A stretch of DNA of 64,000 bases. Source: Jiangella aurantiaca (lineage in GTDB: Bacteria > Actinomycetota > Actinomycetes > Jiangellales > Jiangellaceae). How positions within the stretch are numbered: the first letter of the stretch is position 1; each line of letters starts with the position of its first letter. Shown here one piece after another: positions 36,235 through 44,654 of this stretch. The notes beneath the pieces were generated by a model, which saw only the letters and a program-made list of their open reading frames with translations, was not told the origin of the DNA and searched no databases. The position numbers were made by a program, and so were the translations under genes. Where the stretch lies: contig NZ_SMLB01000002.1 in NCBI RefSeq assembly GCF_004349105.1, positions 1 to 64,000 of the forward strand, in the 5' to 3' direction.

Positions 36235-38048
36235 GCAGTGGCCCCCGGTCGCGTGGACCGAAGGCCGACGAGGTCGGCGTCGGTCCGCAGCAGTTCGTCC
36301 TCGTCCGGTGTCGCGTACGGATCCCCGCCGTGCGGCTCGTCGCCGCTGCCGCCGACGAGGAAGTCCAGGTCGGCGCCTCGATCGGCTTGCAGCACGTGGT
36401 CCTCGTAGAGCCTGGCCCAGCCGCGCTCGAAGCGCCGGGGCCGCGCCGCGGCCGCCCGCCTCCGCCGCTGCAGCTCGGCGTCGTCTACCTCCAGCAAGAG
36501 GGTCCGCGCCGGCACGTCGAGCGCGATGACGTCGCCGGTCTCGACGAGGCCGAGCGGGCCGCCGGCGGCGGCCTCGGGTGCCACATGGAGGATGACAGTG
36601 CCGTACGCCGTGCCGCTCATGCGCGCGTCGGAGATACGGACCATGTCGTCCACGCCCCGCTCGAGCAGCTTGCGCGGGATCGGGAGATTGCCCACCTCCG
36701 GCATGCCGGGGTATCCCTTCGGTCCGCAGTTGCGCACCACGAGGACGGTGTTCTCGTCCACGTCCAGGTCCGGATCGTGGATCCGCGCTTCGCACTCCTG
36801 GATGGAGTCGAAGACCAGCGCGGGTCCGCGGTGGCGCATGAGTCCGGGGCTGGCGGCGGCCTGCTTGACGACTGCGCCGTCGGGTGCCAGGTTGCCGCGC
36901 AACACGGCGGTGCCCGCGCCGACGCCCAGCGGCCGGTCCAGCGGCCGGATCACGTCGTCGTCGAAGCACTCGGCCGCCGTCACGTTCTCCGCGAGTGTCG
37001 TGCCCGTCACGGTCAGCGCCTGGCCGGCGAGGTGGTCGAGCAGCCGTCGCATCAGGGCGGGCAGGCCGCCCGCGTGGTGGAAGTCCTCCATGTAGTGCTC
37101 ACCGGCCGGACGAAGGTTGGCCAGCCACGGCACGTCGCGCATCCACCGGTCGAAGTCGTCCAGTTCGAGCGGCACACCGGCGCGGCCGGCGATGGCGAGC
37201 AGATGGAGCACCGCGTTCGTCGACCCGCTGAGCGCGGCGTTCACCTTCACGGCGTTCTCGAACGCGCTGCGGGTGAGGATCCGCGACATCCGCAGATCCT
37301 CGTGGACCATGTCGACGATTCGTCGTCCAGCGCGGTGCGCGGCCTGCTTCCGGGCGGCCTCGGGTGCCGGGATCGACGACGTACCGGGGAGCTGCATGCC
37401 GAGCGCCTCCGCGACGCTCGCCATGGTCGAGGCCGTCCCCATCACCATGCAGTGGCCGGCGCTGCGCGCGTAGCATCCCTCGGCGGCGAAGAACTCCTCC
37501 GGCGCCATCCGGCCGGCCCGCACCTCGTCGGCGAGCTTGCGGGCGTCGGTGCCCGTGCCGAGCGTCCGGCCGCGGAATCGGCTGGTCAGCATCGGCCCAC
37601 CAGTGAACATCAGGGTCGGCAGGTCCACACTCGCGGCACCCATGAGCTGCGCCGGCGTCGTCTTGTCGCAGCCGCCCAGGAGCACGACGCCATCGACGGG
37701 GTTGGCCCGCAACGTCTCCTCCACGTCCATGCTCATGAGATTGCGGAAGAGCATCGTGGTGGGCAGCATGTTCGCCTCGCCCAGGCTGATCGTCGGGAAG
37801 ACGACCGGGACACCGCCGGCCTCCCACACGCCGCGCTTGACCGCCTCGGACACCTCGCCCAGATGGGCGTTGCACGGATTGAGGTCGGACTGGCTGTTGG
37901 CGATGCCGATCAGCGGCTTCCCGGATCGCAGCAGGCCGTCGGGGAACCCGAGGGCCTGCATGTGCCCGTTGCGGACCAACGCCTGCTGGTTGTAGCCGCC
38001 GTAGTACCGATTGCTGCGCAGGCGGCGGGACGTCCCTACTGGTGCCAC
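36231..38048 (-). CDS. IlvD/Edd family dehydratase (probable sugar-acid dehydratase)
   Basis: LLGGCDKTTPAQLMGAASVDLPTLMFTGGPM, EGCYARSAGHCMVMGTASTMASVAEALGM, MSGTAYGTVILHVAPEA. Confidence 0.9.
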   Translation of the reverse strand: MAPVGTSRRLRSNRYYGGYNQQALVRNGHMQALGFPDGLLRSGKPLIGIANSQSDLNPCNAHLGEVSEAVKRGVWEAGGVPVVFPTISLGEANMLPTTMLFRNLMSMDVEETLRANPVDGVVLLGGCDKTTPAQLMGAASVDLPTLMFTGGPMLTSRFRGRTLGTGTDARKLADEVRAGRMAPEEFFAAEGCYARSAGHCMVMGTASTMASVAEALGMQLPGTSSIPAPEAARKQAAHRAGRRIVDMVHEDLRMSRILTRSAFENAVKVNAALSGSTNAVLHLLAIAGRAGVPLELDDFDRWMRDVPWLANLRPAGEHYMEDFHHAGGLPALMRRLLDHLAGQALTVTGTTLAENVTAAECFDDDVIRPLDRPLGVGAGTAVLRGNLAPDGAVVKQAAASPGLMRHRGPALVFDSIQECEARIHDPDLDVDENTVLVVRNCGPKGYPGMPEVGNLPIPRKLLERGVDDMVRISDARMSGTAYGTVILHVAPEAAAGGPLGLVETGDVIALDVPARTLLLEVDDAELQRRRRAAAARPRRFERGWARLYEDHVLQADRGADLDFLVGGSGDEPHGGDPYATPDEDELLRTDADLVGLRSTRPGATA

Positions 38049-38102
38049 GGTGTCAGAACTCCTTGTCGCTGTGATGGGGGCGGGGCCGGCGACGGCGGGC
38101 AC

Positions 38103-38927
38103 TCACTTGACGGCGCCGCTCGTCAGGCCGCTGATGAGCAGCGGCTCGAGCAGGATGAACAAGACCACCATGGGTGCGATCGACAGCAGGCCGGCGGCCA
38201 TGAGCGCTCCCCAGTCGGCGGTGTACTCGCCGACGAAGCTCACCAGTCCCACGGTCACGGTGGTTCCCGCATCGCCCTGGATGAGTGTCCTGGCGAAGGT
38301 GAAGTCTCCCCAAGCCAGAATGCCGGAGAAGATCGCGACCGCTCCGATCCCCGGCCTCGCCAGCGGCAGGACGATCGTCAGGAAGGACCGCAGCCTCGAG
38401 CAGCCGTCGACCATCGCGGCCTCTTCCAGCTCGACCGGGATGGAGTCGAAGAACGACTTCATCAGCCACGCCGCGAAGGGGACGATCACGACGGTGTTGG
38501 CGATCACCAGGCTGCGCAGCGTGTTGTTGAGCTCGACCTCGCTGAACATCATGAACAGCGGGATGACCAGGAGCGTCGTCGGTATCAGCCGGACGGCGAA
38601 CAAGCTGTACCCGACGATGAGGCCGACCTTCGAGGCCAGCCGCGAGAGGCTGTACCCCGCCATCGTCGCGAAGACGACCGAACAGACGACCGTCCCGGCC
38701 GTCACGGTGGCGGAATTGGCCATCCAGCGCCCCACCGGCCGGAGTTCGAAGACCCGTTGGAAGGAATCGAAGCTGATGGACCCGAGGTCAGGGAGCAACG
38801 GCGGTGACGGTGACAACAACTCCCGCGTCGGCAGGACGGCGGTCAGCGCCATCCAGTAGACGGGGAACAACAACACCACGATGATCGCCACGATCAGCGC
38901 GTAACGAACGACCATGCTTCTGCTCAT
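38103..38927 (-). CDS. Sugar ABC transporter permease (MalG-like)
   Basis: EEAAMVDGCSRLRSFLTIVLPLARPGIGAVAIFSGILAWGDF. Confidence 0.92.
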   Translation of the reverse strand: MSRSMVVRYALIVAIIVVLLFPVYWMALTAVLPTRELLSPSPPLLPDLGSISFDSFQRVFELRPVGRWMANSATVTAGTVVCSVVFATMAGYSLSRLASKVGLIVGYSLFAVRLIPTTLLVIPLFMMFSEVELNNTLRSLVIANTVVIVPFAAWLMKSFFDSIPVELEEAAMVDGCSRLRSFLTIVLPLARPGIGAVAIFSGILAWGDFTFARTLIQGDAGTTVTVGLVSFVGEYTADWGALMAAGLLSIAPMVVLFILLEPLLISGLTSGAVK

Positions 38928-38967
38928 GTCTCGACACCACCTCGGGGCCACGGAGTGCGGCAGGTCA

Positions 38968-39927
38968 TCAGAAGAAGCGCCGGCGGACGACGGGGAACAA
39001 TGCCAGGAGCGCTGACCCGGCCAGCGCCATCGTCACCACGCCGAGTGCGGACGCATGCGGGAGATCGAAGAAGCGGAAGGCCTGGTTGTAGATGGCCACG
39101 GCCAACGTCTGGGTCGCGCCGTCTGGACCGCCTCGGGTGATCGCGTACACGAAGTCGAACGTCGTGAAGGTCCACAGCCCGGTGACGATCATCGCCAGCA
39201 CGGCCGTGTTCTGCACCGCGGGCCACGTCACGTGGCGGAACTGCAACACGGGACCGGCTCCGTCGACCTTCGCCGCCTCGTACAGCTCGTCCGGTACCGA
39301 CTGCAGCGACGCGAGGAGCATGAGCGTGCACAGCGGGTACGCGCTCCAGACCGTCGGCATCAGGACGCCGATCAGCGCGGTCTGCGGATCGAAGAACCAG
39401 GCGATGTTCTCATCGATGACGCCGATCGCACGCAGCAAGTAGTTCACCACGCCGTAGGTGCCGTCGAGCATCCAGACGAAGCCGACGGTGGCGATCGATC
39501 CCGGGATCGGCCACGGGATGAGGATCAGTGTTCGAAGCCATCGCCGCCCGGGCAGCCGCCGGCGGATCAGCAGCGCGGTGACGAGCCCGACCACGATGGC
39601 TCCGGCCACCGCCGCCAGCGTGTACACCGCCGAGATCCGCAGCGAGTGCCAGGTCTCCGGGTCCGACAGCACGGTGTCGTAGTTGTCCAGGGTCAGTGGC
39701 AGGCCGCCGACCTCGCTCATGATCATCGTCTTGCCGTCGCGCAGGCTCAGGTTGACGATCATGTAGATCGGGAAGGCGATGAACACCAGCGACATCGCCA
39801 GCGAGGGCGCGAGCAGCACGTACGAGAGCAGGTTGTTGCGCGTCGACAGCGACGGACGCCACCGCGACCGCCTCGGTCCGCCGGTGTGCGCGCCGGCTCG
39901 TCGGCGGTCATCGGTGACCAGCGTCAT
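38968..39927 (-). CDS. Sugar ABC transporter permease (MalF-like)
   Basis: EAAKVDGAGPVLQFRHVTWPAVQNTAVLAMIVTGLWTFTTFDF. Confidence 0.92.
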   Translation of the reverse strand: MTLVTDDRRRAGAHTGGPRRSRWRPSLSTRNNLLSYVLLAPSLAMSLVFIAFPIYMIVNLSLRDGKTMIMSEVGGLPLTLDNYDTVLSDPETWHSLRISAVYTLAAVAGAIVVGLVTALLIRRRLPGRRWLRTLILIPWPIPGSIATVGFVWMLDGTYGVVNYLLRAIGVIDENIAWFFDPQTALIGVLMPTVWSAYPLCTLMLLASLQSVPDELYEAAKVDGAGPVLQFRHVTWPAVQNTAVLAMIVTGLWTFTTFDFVYAITRGGPDGATQTLAVAIYNQAFRFFDLPHASALGVVTMALAGSALLALFPVVRRRFF

Positions 39928-39957
39928 GGATCATCTCCTCCTGTGGCCGGCCCGAGC

Positions 39958-39993
39958 GGCCTGGTGGGCGGGCCGGCACCCGCCCACCAGGCC
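39958..39993 (-). other. Perfect 15-bp stem / 6-nt loop hairpin in SBP-permease intergenic region
   Basis: ggcctggtgggcggg-ccggca-cccgcccaccaggcc. Confidence 0.75.
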
Positions 39994-39997
39994 CGTC

Positions 39998-41308
39998 CTA
40001 CGGTTCGGTGATGGACGACAGCTCCGACTCCAGCTCGGTCAGCACGTCGACGGTCTCGGCATCGGTGGTCAGCAACCGCATCATCGCGTCGATGATCCGC
40101 GTCTCGATCTCGCCGAAGTTGGCACGGAAGTTGGCGCTGTCGGGGAACTCCGGCTGCGCGCTCCCGATGGTCTGCGCGACCACCTCCAGCTCGGGCCGCT
40201 CCTGGACGCGCTCCGGCGGGACCGATCCGGTGCGGCCAGGGGCGGCATCGATGGCGCCGGCCCACATGCCCTGGAACTCCGGTTCGGCGGCGATCTGGAT
40301 GAAGTCCCACACGAGATCCTTGCGTTCCTCGCTGATCCCGGCCGGAATCGACAACGAGGTGCCGACGAGGGCCACCGAGTTCTCGAACGGCGGCGGCGCG
40401 ACCTGGAGCTGCGGTCGCACATCGGCCGGCGACACCTCGTCGAGCGTCGAGATGACCCAGTTGCCGTCCTGCGACATGGCGATCCGCCCGTCCGCGAGCA
40501 GCTGCCGGTACCCGCCACCGTCCAGACCGGGTGGCGCCTGACGTGCCAGTTCGCGGTAGAGCTCCACAGCCTCGACGGTCTCCGGCGCCGTGACGCTCCA
40601 TTCGCCGTCGGTGATCCACTGGCTGCCCATGCCGACGATGAAGGCCGTCACCTCACCGAAGAGGTTGGAGTGGGTGGTCGTCGTGGCACCCCAAGGCGAC
40701 ACGCCCTCCTCGACGCTTCCGGCCAGCGCCTCCACAGTGTCGGCCAACTCGGACGGCGAGGTCGGTGGTGCGTCCACTCCGGCCGCGGCGAGGTAGTCCT
40801 CGTTGTAGTACAGCAGCCGGGTCAGTGCGTGCATCGTGAGAGCCAGGTGCTCGTCATCCACCACCCGCTCCTGCTGGAAGTCTTCCCACTCGTCCAGCAG
40901 ACCGCTCTCCTCGAGCCGGTCGTTCAGCGGCTCGAGCTGGCCGGTCTCGGCGAAGGCGTAGAAGTGGTTGCCCGATGCGATGATGTCCGGAGGGTCGCCG
41001 GCCGACAGCTGAGTGACGATCTGGTTCTGGAAGTCCTCGTTGCTGACCGGGTACATGTTGACGGTGACGCCCTCGTGCCGGCTCTCGAACTCCTCGACGA
41101 TGGCCCGCAGCGCCTCTCCGTGACCGGGCTCATTCGCCTGCCACGTCGGAAAGTCGAGCACGATCGAGCCATCCTCACCACCGTCCTCCGCCGTGCCGTC
41201 TCCGCCGCTACACGCGGCGAGAAGCACGGCGGCGCCTACAAGGGCTACAGCGCGCTGCGCGTGACCCCAGCGAACGGTGACGCGGCCCGCCGACGATCGG
41301 TCATTCAT
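39998..41308 (-). CDS. Extracellular solute-binding protein, sugar ABC transporter (lipoprotein)
   Basis: VALVGAAVLLAACSGGDG lipobox; SBP body. Confidence 0.92.
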   Translation of the reverse strand: MNDRSSAGRVTVRWGHAQRAVALVGAAVLLAACSGGDGTAEDGGEDGSIVLDFPTWQANEPGHGEALRAIVEEFESRHEGVTVNMYPVSNEDFQNQIVTQLSAGDPPDIIASGNHFYAFAETGQLEPLNDRLEESGLLDEWEDFQQERVVDDEHLALTMHALTRLLYYNEDYLAAAGVDAPPTSPSELADTVEALAGSVEEGVSPWGATTTTHSNLFGEVTAFIVGMGSQWITDGEWSVTAPETVEAVELYRELARQAPPGLDGGGYRQLLADGRIAMSQDGNWVISTLDEVSPADVRPQLQVAPPPFENSVALVGTSLSIPAGISEERKDLVWDFIQIAAEPEFQGMWAGAIDAAPGRTGSVPPERVQERPELEVVAQTIGSAQPEFPDSANFRANFGEIETRIIDAMMRLLTTDAETVDVLTELESELSSITEP

Positions 41309-41731
41309 CGGAGCACCTTCCTATCATTGGTATGTCTTCTGGCGACGCACCATCGGCGTCACCGTTGTGCGCAGACGATGATGATTCCACGAAAGGTGGA
41401 CGCACCCATAGAGCATCGCCCGTGTATAGCGCACGCTTCGAAACGACAGCGTTCTGGTGTCGTGCTCGTCCGCGACGATTCAGACGTCGCGCACCGAGAT
41501 ATCGGGACGCCTGAAGATCGATTCGTCGAATGGCTCGAGTGGTGGATCCCAAAGGCGCGGGAGCAATGTGCTCCACCGTCGCCGCGGCGCCGGCGGCCCA
41601 GGACGCTGTGGTGGAATTGCGCCGACTCTGGCACCGTTCCACAACCTCCTTTGGTTGCCGTTCACTCGCGGATCTTCCCAGCAGACCGTGAGCCGCAGCT
41701 GCCGGAGCGCCCGAGGGCTGTGACCGGTCCC

Positions 41732-41760
41732 AGTTTGGAGGCTGGTCAGCCGTGCGTCAA
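41732..41760 (-). promoter_or_regulatory. Putative promoter TTGACG-N17-CAAACT
   Basis: Minus strand cTTGACGcacggctgaccagcctcCAAACTgggaccggtcacag; matches 26490..26518 element. Confidence 0.5.
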
Positions 41761-41848
41761 GCTCGATCGAGCCCGGAATCTCATCAGGCGACCACCTCAT
41801 GGGCCACGAGCCACCCTTGACATGCGGTTTCCCCGTGAGCCAGACTCC

Positions 41849-41883
41849 CTGCACATCACGCAGAGCGGCTGCACATTGCGCAG
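41849..41883. promoter_or_regulatory. Tandem CTGC-N7-GCAG operator (20-bp centre spacing) upstream of GH53
   Basis: CTGCacatcacGCAG at 41849 and CTGCacattgcGCAG at 41869; same architecture upstream of iclR. Confidence 0.65.
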
Positions 41884-42023
41884 CCCCTCGGTGATGAGCC
41901 TCTGCCCGGTCACCGGGGAGAGGGATTTGCGGAGCCCGCCGATGTGCACATCGGGCCCGCTGGGCGCGACGGTCGATCACCCATCTCCTTCCAGATCAAT
42001 GACGACTCGAATTGGAGTGGATA

Positions 42024-44432
42024 ATGGCAAGGAACCGTCCGATCCGCACCTTTGTGAGTGTGGCCGCAGCACTAGCTGTAGGCGCCGCATCAGGCGGCGC
42101 CACTACTCCGGCGGCCGCACTATTCGGCGACGTCGAGATCAAGCCGATCGAGAGCAACATCGCGGAAAGACCGTGGGCTTCTGTCGAGGCAGGCAGCGGC
42201 GCCGATTCAAGCAGACTGGCGATCGACCAGAACGCCGATACGGCGTGGATTGCCGCAGACTCCGGTGCGCAGTGGCTGACGCTCGATCTCGGTGGAATCT
42301 ACGACAACATCCGCAAGGTCGAAGTCGTATTCCCGGACTCCGGCGCGGTTTACCAGTACGTGGTCGAGGCCTCGGGTGACGGCGACGACTGGACGGTGAT
42401 CGCCGACCGGTCGGACAACGCCGCCCCCGGCCGAGGCGGAGTCGAGCTGTTGACCCGTCCGGACACCCGCTACATCCGCGTGACGATCACAGGGACGTCG
42501 CCGGGGGCGACCGTCGGCGTGAGCGAGATCAGCGCCTACAACTACCTCCGCGACGATGTCGTGCTGGGTGCCGATCTGTCCTATATCGACGACTTCCAGA
42601 ACCGTCAGTACTGGGTACATCCGCTGGAGGAGGATCGCGGGGCCGGACCGTTCCTGCTGGACGTCGCCCAGGACCGCGGCATGGAGCTCGTTCGCCTGCG
42701 GATCTTCAACGAGCCCCGCAGTGAGTCATCGGGCAGTCCGGTCAATCCCCCGCGCCAGGGGCCGGAGCGCTCTCTCCAGTCGGCGAAATGGATCAAGGAG
42801 CGCGGGCTCGAACTGGCCATCGACTTCCACTACTCGGACTCGTGGGCAGACCCTGGCAAGCAGGCCAAGCCGCGAGCATGGGCCGAGCTCCCGTTCGACG
42901 AACTGGTGGATGCCGTCTACGGCTACACCCACGACTACATCCGCCAGCTGGTCGACCAGGGCACGACACCGGACAAGGTGGCGATCGGCAACGAGGTCAA
43001 CAACGGCTTCCTGTGGGGCAGCGAGGCCGCTGGCATGACCACCGGCCCGGTGGTCGGGACGGCGAACCCGGCCTATTTCCGCAACCAGCCCGGGATCTAC
43101 CAGTCCCAGCCCGGTGGTGGCCTGCTGTGGCCGTACATGAACTCGGACGACCCGGTCGAGCAGCGACTGTACTCGGAGGCCTTCGACCGCTTCGCCGAGT
43201 TGCAGGCCGCCGGTATCCGCGCCGTACGGGACGCCTCTCCGTCGACGCTGGTCGAGATCCACTCGCTGACCGGCAGCGGCATCGGCCCGGTCGTCGGCCC
43301 GGGTGTGGGCAACCAGGAGATCAGCGGCATCGAGAAGGCGATGGAGATGTGGAGCCAGACGCTTTCTCGCCTCGAGGACGAGCACGGTGTGTTCCCGGAC
43401 ATCATCGGCCAGTCCTACTACCCCGAGTACCACGGGACGATGGAGCAGCTCGAGCACAACCTGCACACCGTCGCCTCGGCATACCCAGAGGTTCAGCTCG
43501 TGGTCGCCGAGACGTCCTACCCGGCCTCGGGCGGTGGTGGCGCACCCATGCCGAACGCGATCTACCCGCGGACGATCCAAGGCCAGGCAGACGCCATCCA
43601 GCGGGTGTTCCAGGCCACCAACGACGTCATCAACAACCAGGGCAAGGGCGTCCTGACCTGGGAGCCGGCCAGCTGGCAATCGATGTTCCGGTCCGTGCCG
43701 GGCATGGCGAACACCTTCGAGCCGCACAGCTCGATCGACATCTACAACAAGAGCCGCGCCACGCACGTCATGGAGGACCGCGTCTATCGGACCGTGCTGG
43801 TCGGCGCCGAGCCGGCGCTGCCCGAGACGGTGCAGGTGCTGACCACCGCTGACGGCTCGATCGCCTCAGTCCCAGTCGACTGGGACGAGGTGTCTGCCGA
43901 CGGTACCGACACAACCGGTCGGGTCGCGGTCTCCGGCTCGACCGAGTTCGGCGGGGTCACCGCGCTCGTGGACGTCATCGACGACTACGTGACCCCGGCG
44001 TGCGGCGAGAGGGTGTCCGGGCGGCACCTCGGTCCGCTGACCATCGACTCCGGTGTCACCTGTATCGAGCGGGCGACGATCGCCGGGCCGGTCACCGTCG
44101 GTCCGGGCGCGTCGGTCGTGATCACCAACGGCCAGGTCACCGGCCCGGTGACCTCGCAGGGGGACGGCGTGGTCGTGGTCTGCGGCACTCGAGTGACGGG
44201 CCCCCTCACCATCCAGCGCGCATCATCGGTGACCCTTGGCAATCCCATCGTCGGCTGCGAGCCGAACACGGTGACCGGGCCGGTCTCTGTCAACGACGTG
44301 TCGGGGTGGAACGTGATCGCGGGCAACCGGATCACTGGTCCACTGGCCTGTTCAGGGAACGATCCAGCGCCGGTCAACAACGGCTCGATCAACACGGCTG
44401 GGCGCAAGAGTGGCCAGTGCGCCGGGCTCTAG
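42024..44432 (+). CDS. Secreted GH53 endo-beta-1,4-galactanase with F5/8C, Big_4-like and GPV C-terminal domain
   Basis: MARNRPIRTFVSVAAALAVGAASGG..., FHYSDSWADPGKQAKPRAW, KVAIGNEVNNGFLWG, LVVAETSYPASGGGG. Confidence 0.92.
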   Translation: MARNRPIRTFVSVAAALAVGAASGGATTPAAALFGDVEIKPIESNIAERPWASVEAGSGADSSRLAIDQNADTAWIAADSGAQWLTLDLGGIYDNIRKVEVVFPDSGAVYQYVVEASGDGDDWTVIADRSDNAAPGRGGVELLTRPDTRYIRVTITGTSPGATVGVSEISAYNYLRDDVVLGADLSYIDDFQNRQYWVHPLEEDRGAGPFLLDVAQDRGMELVRLRIFNEPRSESSGSPVNPPRQGPERSLQSAKWIKERGLELAIDFHYSDSWADPGKQAKPRAWAELPFDELVDAVYGYTHDYIRQLVDQGTTPDKVAIGNEVNNGFLWGSEAAGMTTGPVVGTANPAYFRNQPGIYQSQPGGGLLWPYMNSDDPVEQRLYSEAFDRFAELQAAGIRAVRDASPSTLVEIHSLTGSGIGPVVGPGVGNQEISGIEKAMEMWSQTLSRLEDEHGVFPDIIGQSYYPEYHGTMEQLEHNLHTVASAYPEVQLVVAETSYPASGGGGAPMPNAIYPRTIQGQADAIQRVFQATNDVINNQGKGVLTWEPASWQSMFRSVPGMANTFEPHSSIDIYNKSRATHVMEDRVYRTVLVGAEPALPETVQVLTTADGSIASVPVDWDEVSADGTDTTGRVAVSGSTEFGGVTALVDVIDDYVTPACGERVSGRHLGPLTIDSGVTCIERATIAGPVTVGPGASVVITNGQVTGPVTSQGDGVVVVCGTRVTGPLTIQRASSVTLGNPIVGCEPNTVTGPVSVNDVSGWNVIAGNRITGPLACSGNDPAPVNNGSINTAGRKSGQCAGL
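44001..44429 (+). other. GPV-repeat Cys-flanked C-terminal domain (143 aa) of GH53
   Basis: CGERVSGRHLGPLTIDSGVTCIERATIAGPVTV...ITGPLACSGNDPAPVNNGSINTAGRKSGQCAGL. Confidence 0.8.
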
Positions 44433-44470
44433 GCCATTCGACGACCCAGACAACCCCGAGCACAGCATTC

Positions 44471-44485
44471 CTGCGGAATGCGCAG
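44471..44485. promoter_or_regulatory. Single CTGC-N7-GCAG operator upstream of GH2
   Basis: CTGCGgaatgCGCAG. Confidence 0.5.
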
Positions 44486-44654
44486 CCGGTGCCGATGTCG
44501 AGCGGAGGAGACGCTGGCCGTCGAGCCCGCCCGGCCGACTGGCCTCCTCCGCCCGCACCTCTGCTCCTCCTGTCGCTACCGCCGAGGCGGCGGCTCCATC
44601 CACGCCGCTCAAGCGCACGTCATCCAGTCCGGCTCAAGGGAAGGAAGTAGATTC

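Noticed and set aside
36330-38807. 825-aa plus-strand ORF antisense to IlvD and permease
   Set aside because: No domain-like sequence; R/H/D/Q-rich antisense artefact of GC3 bias
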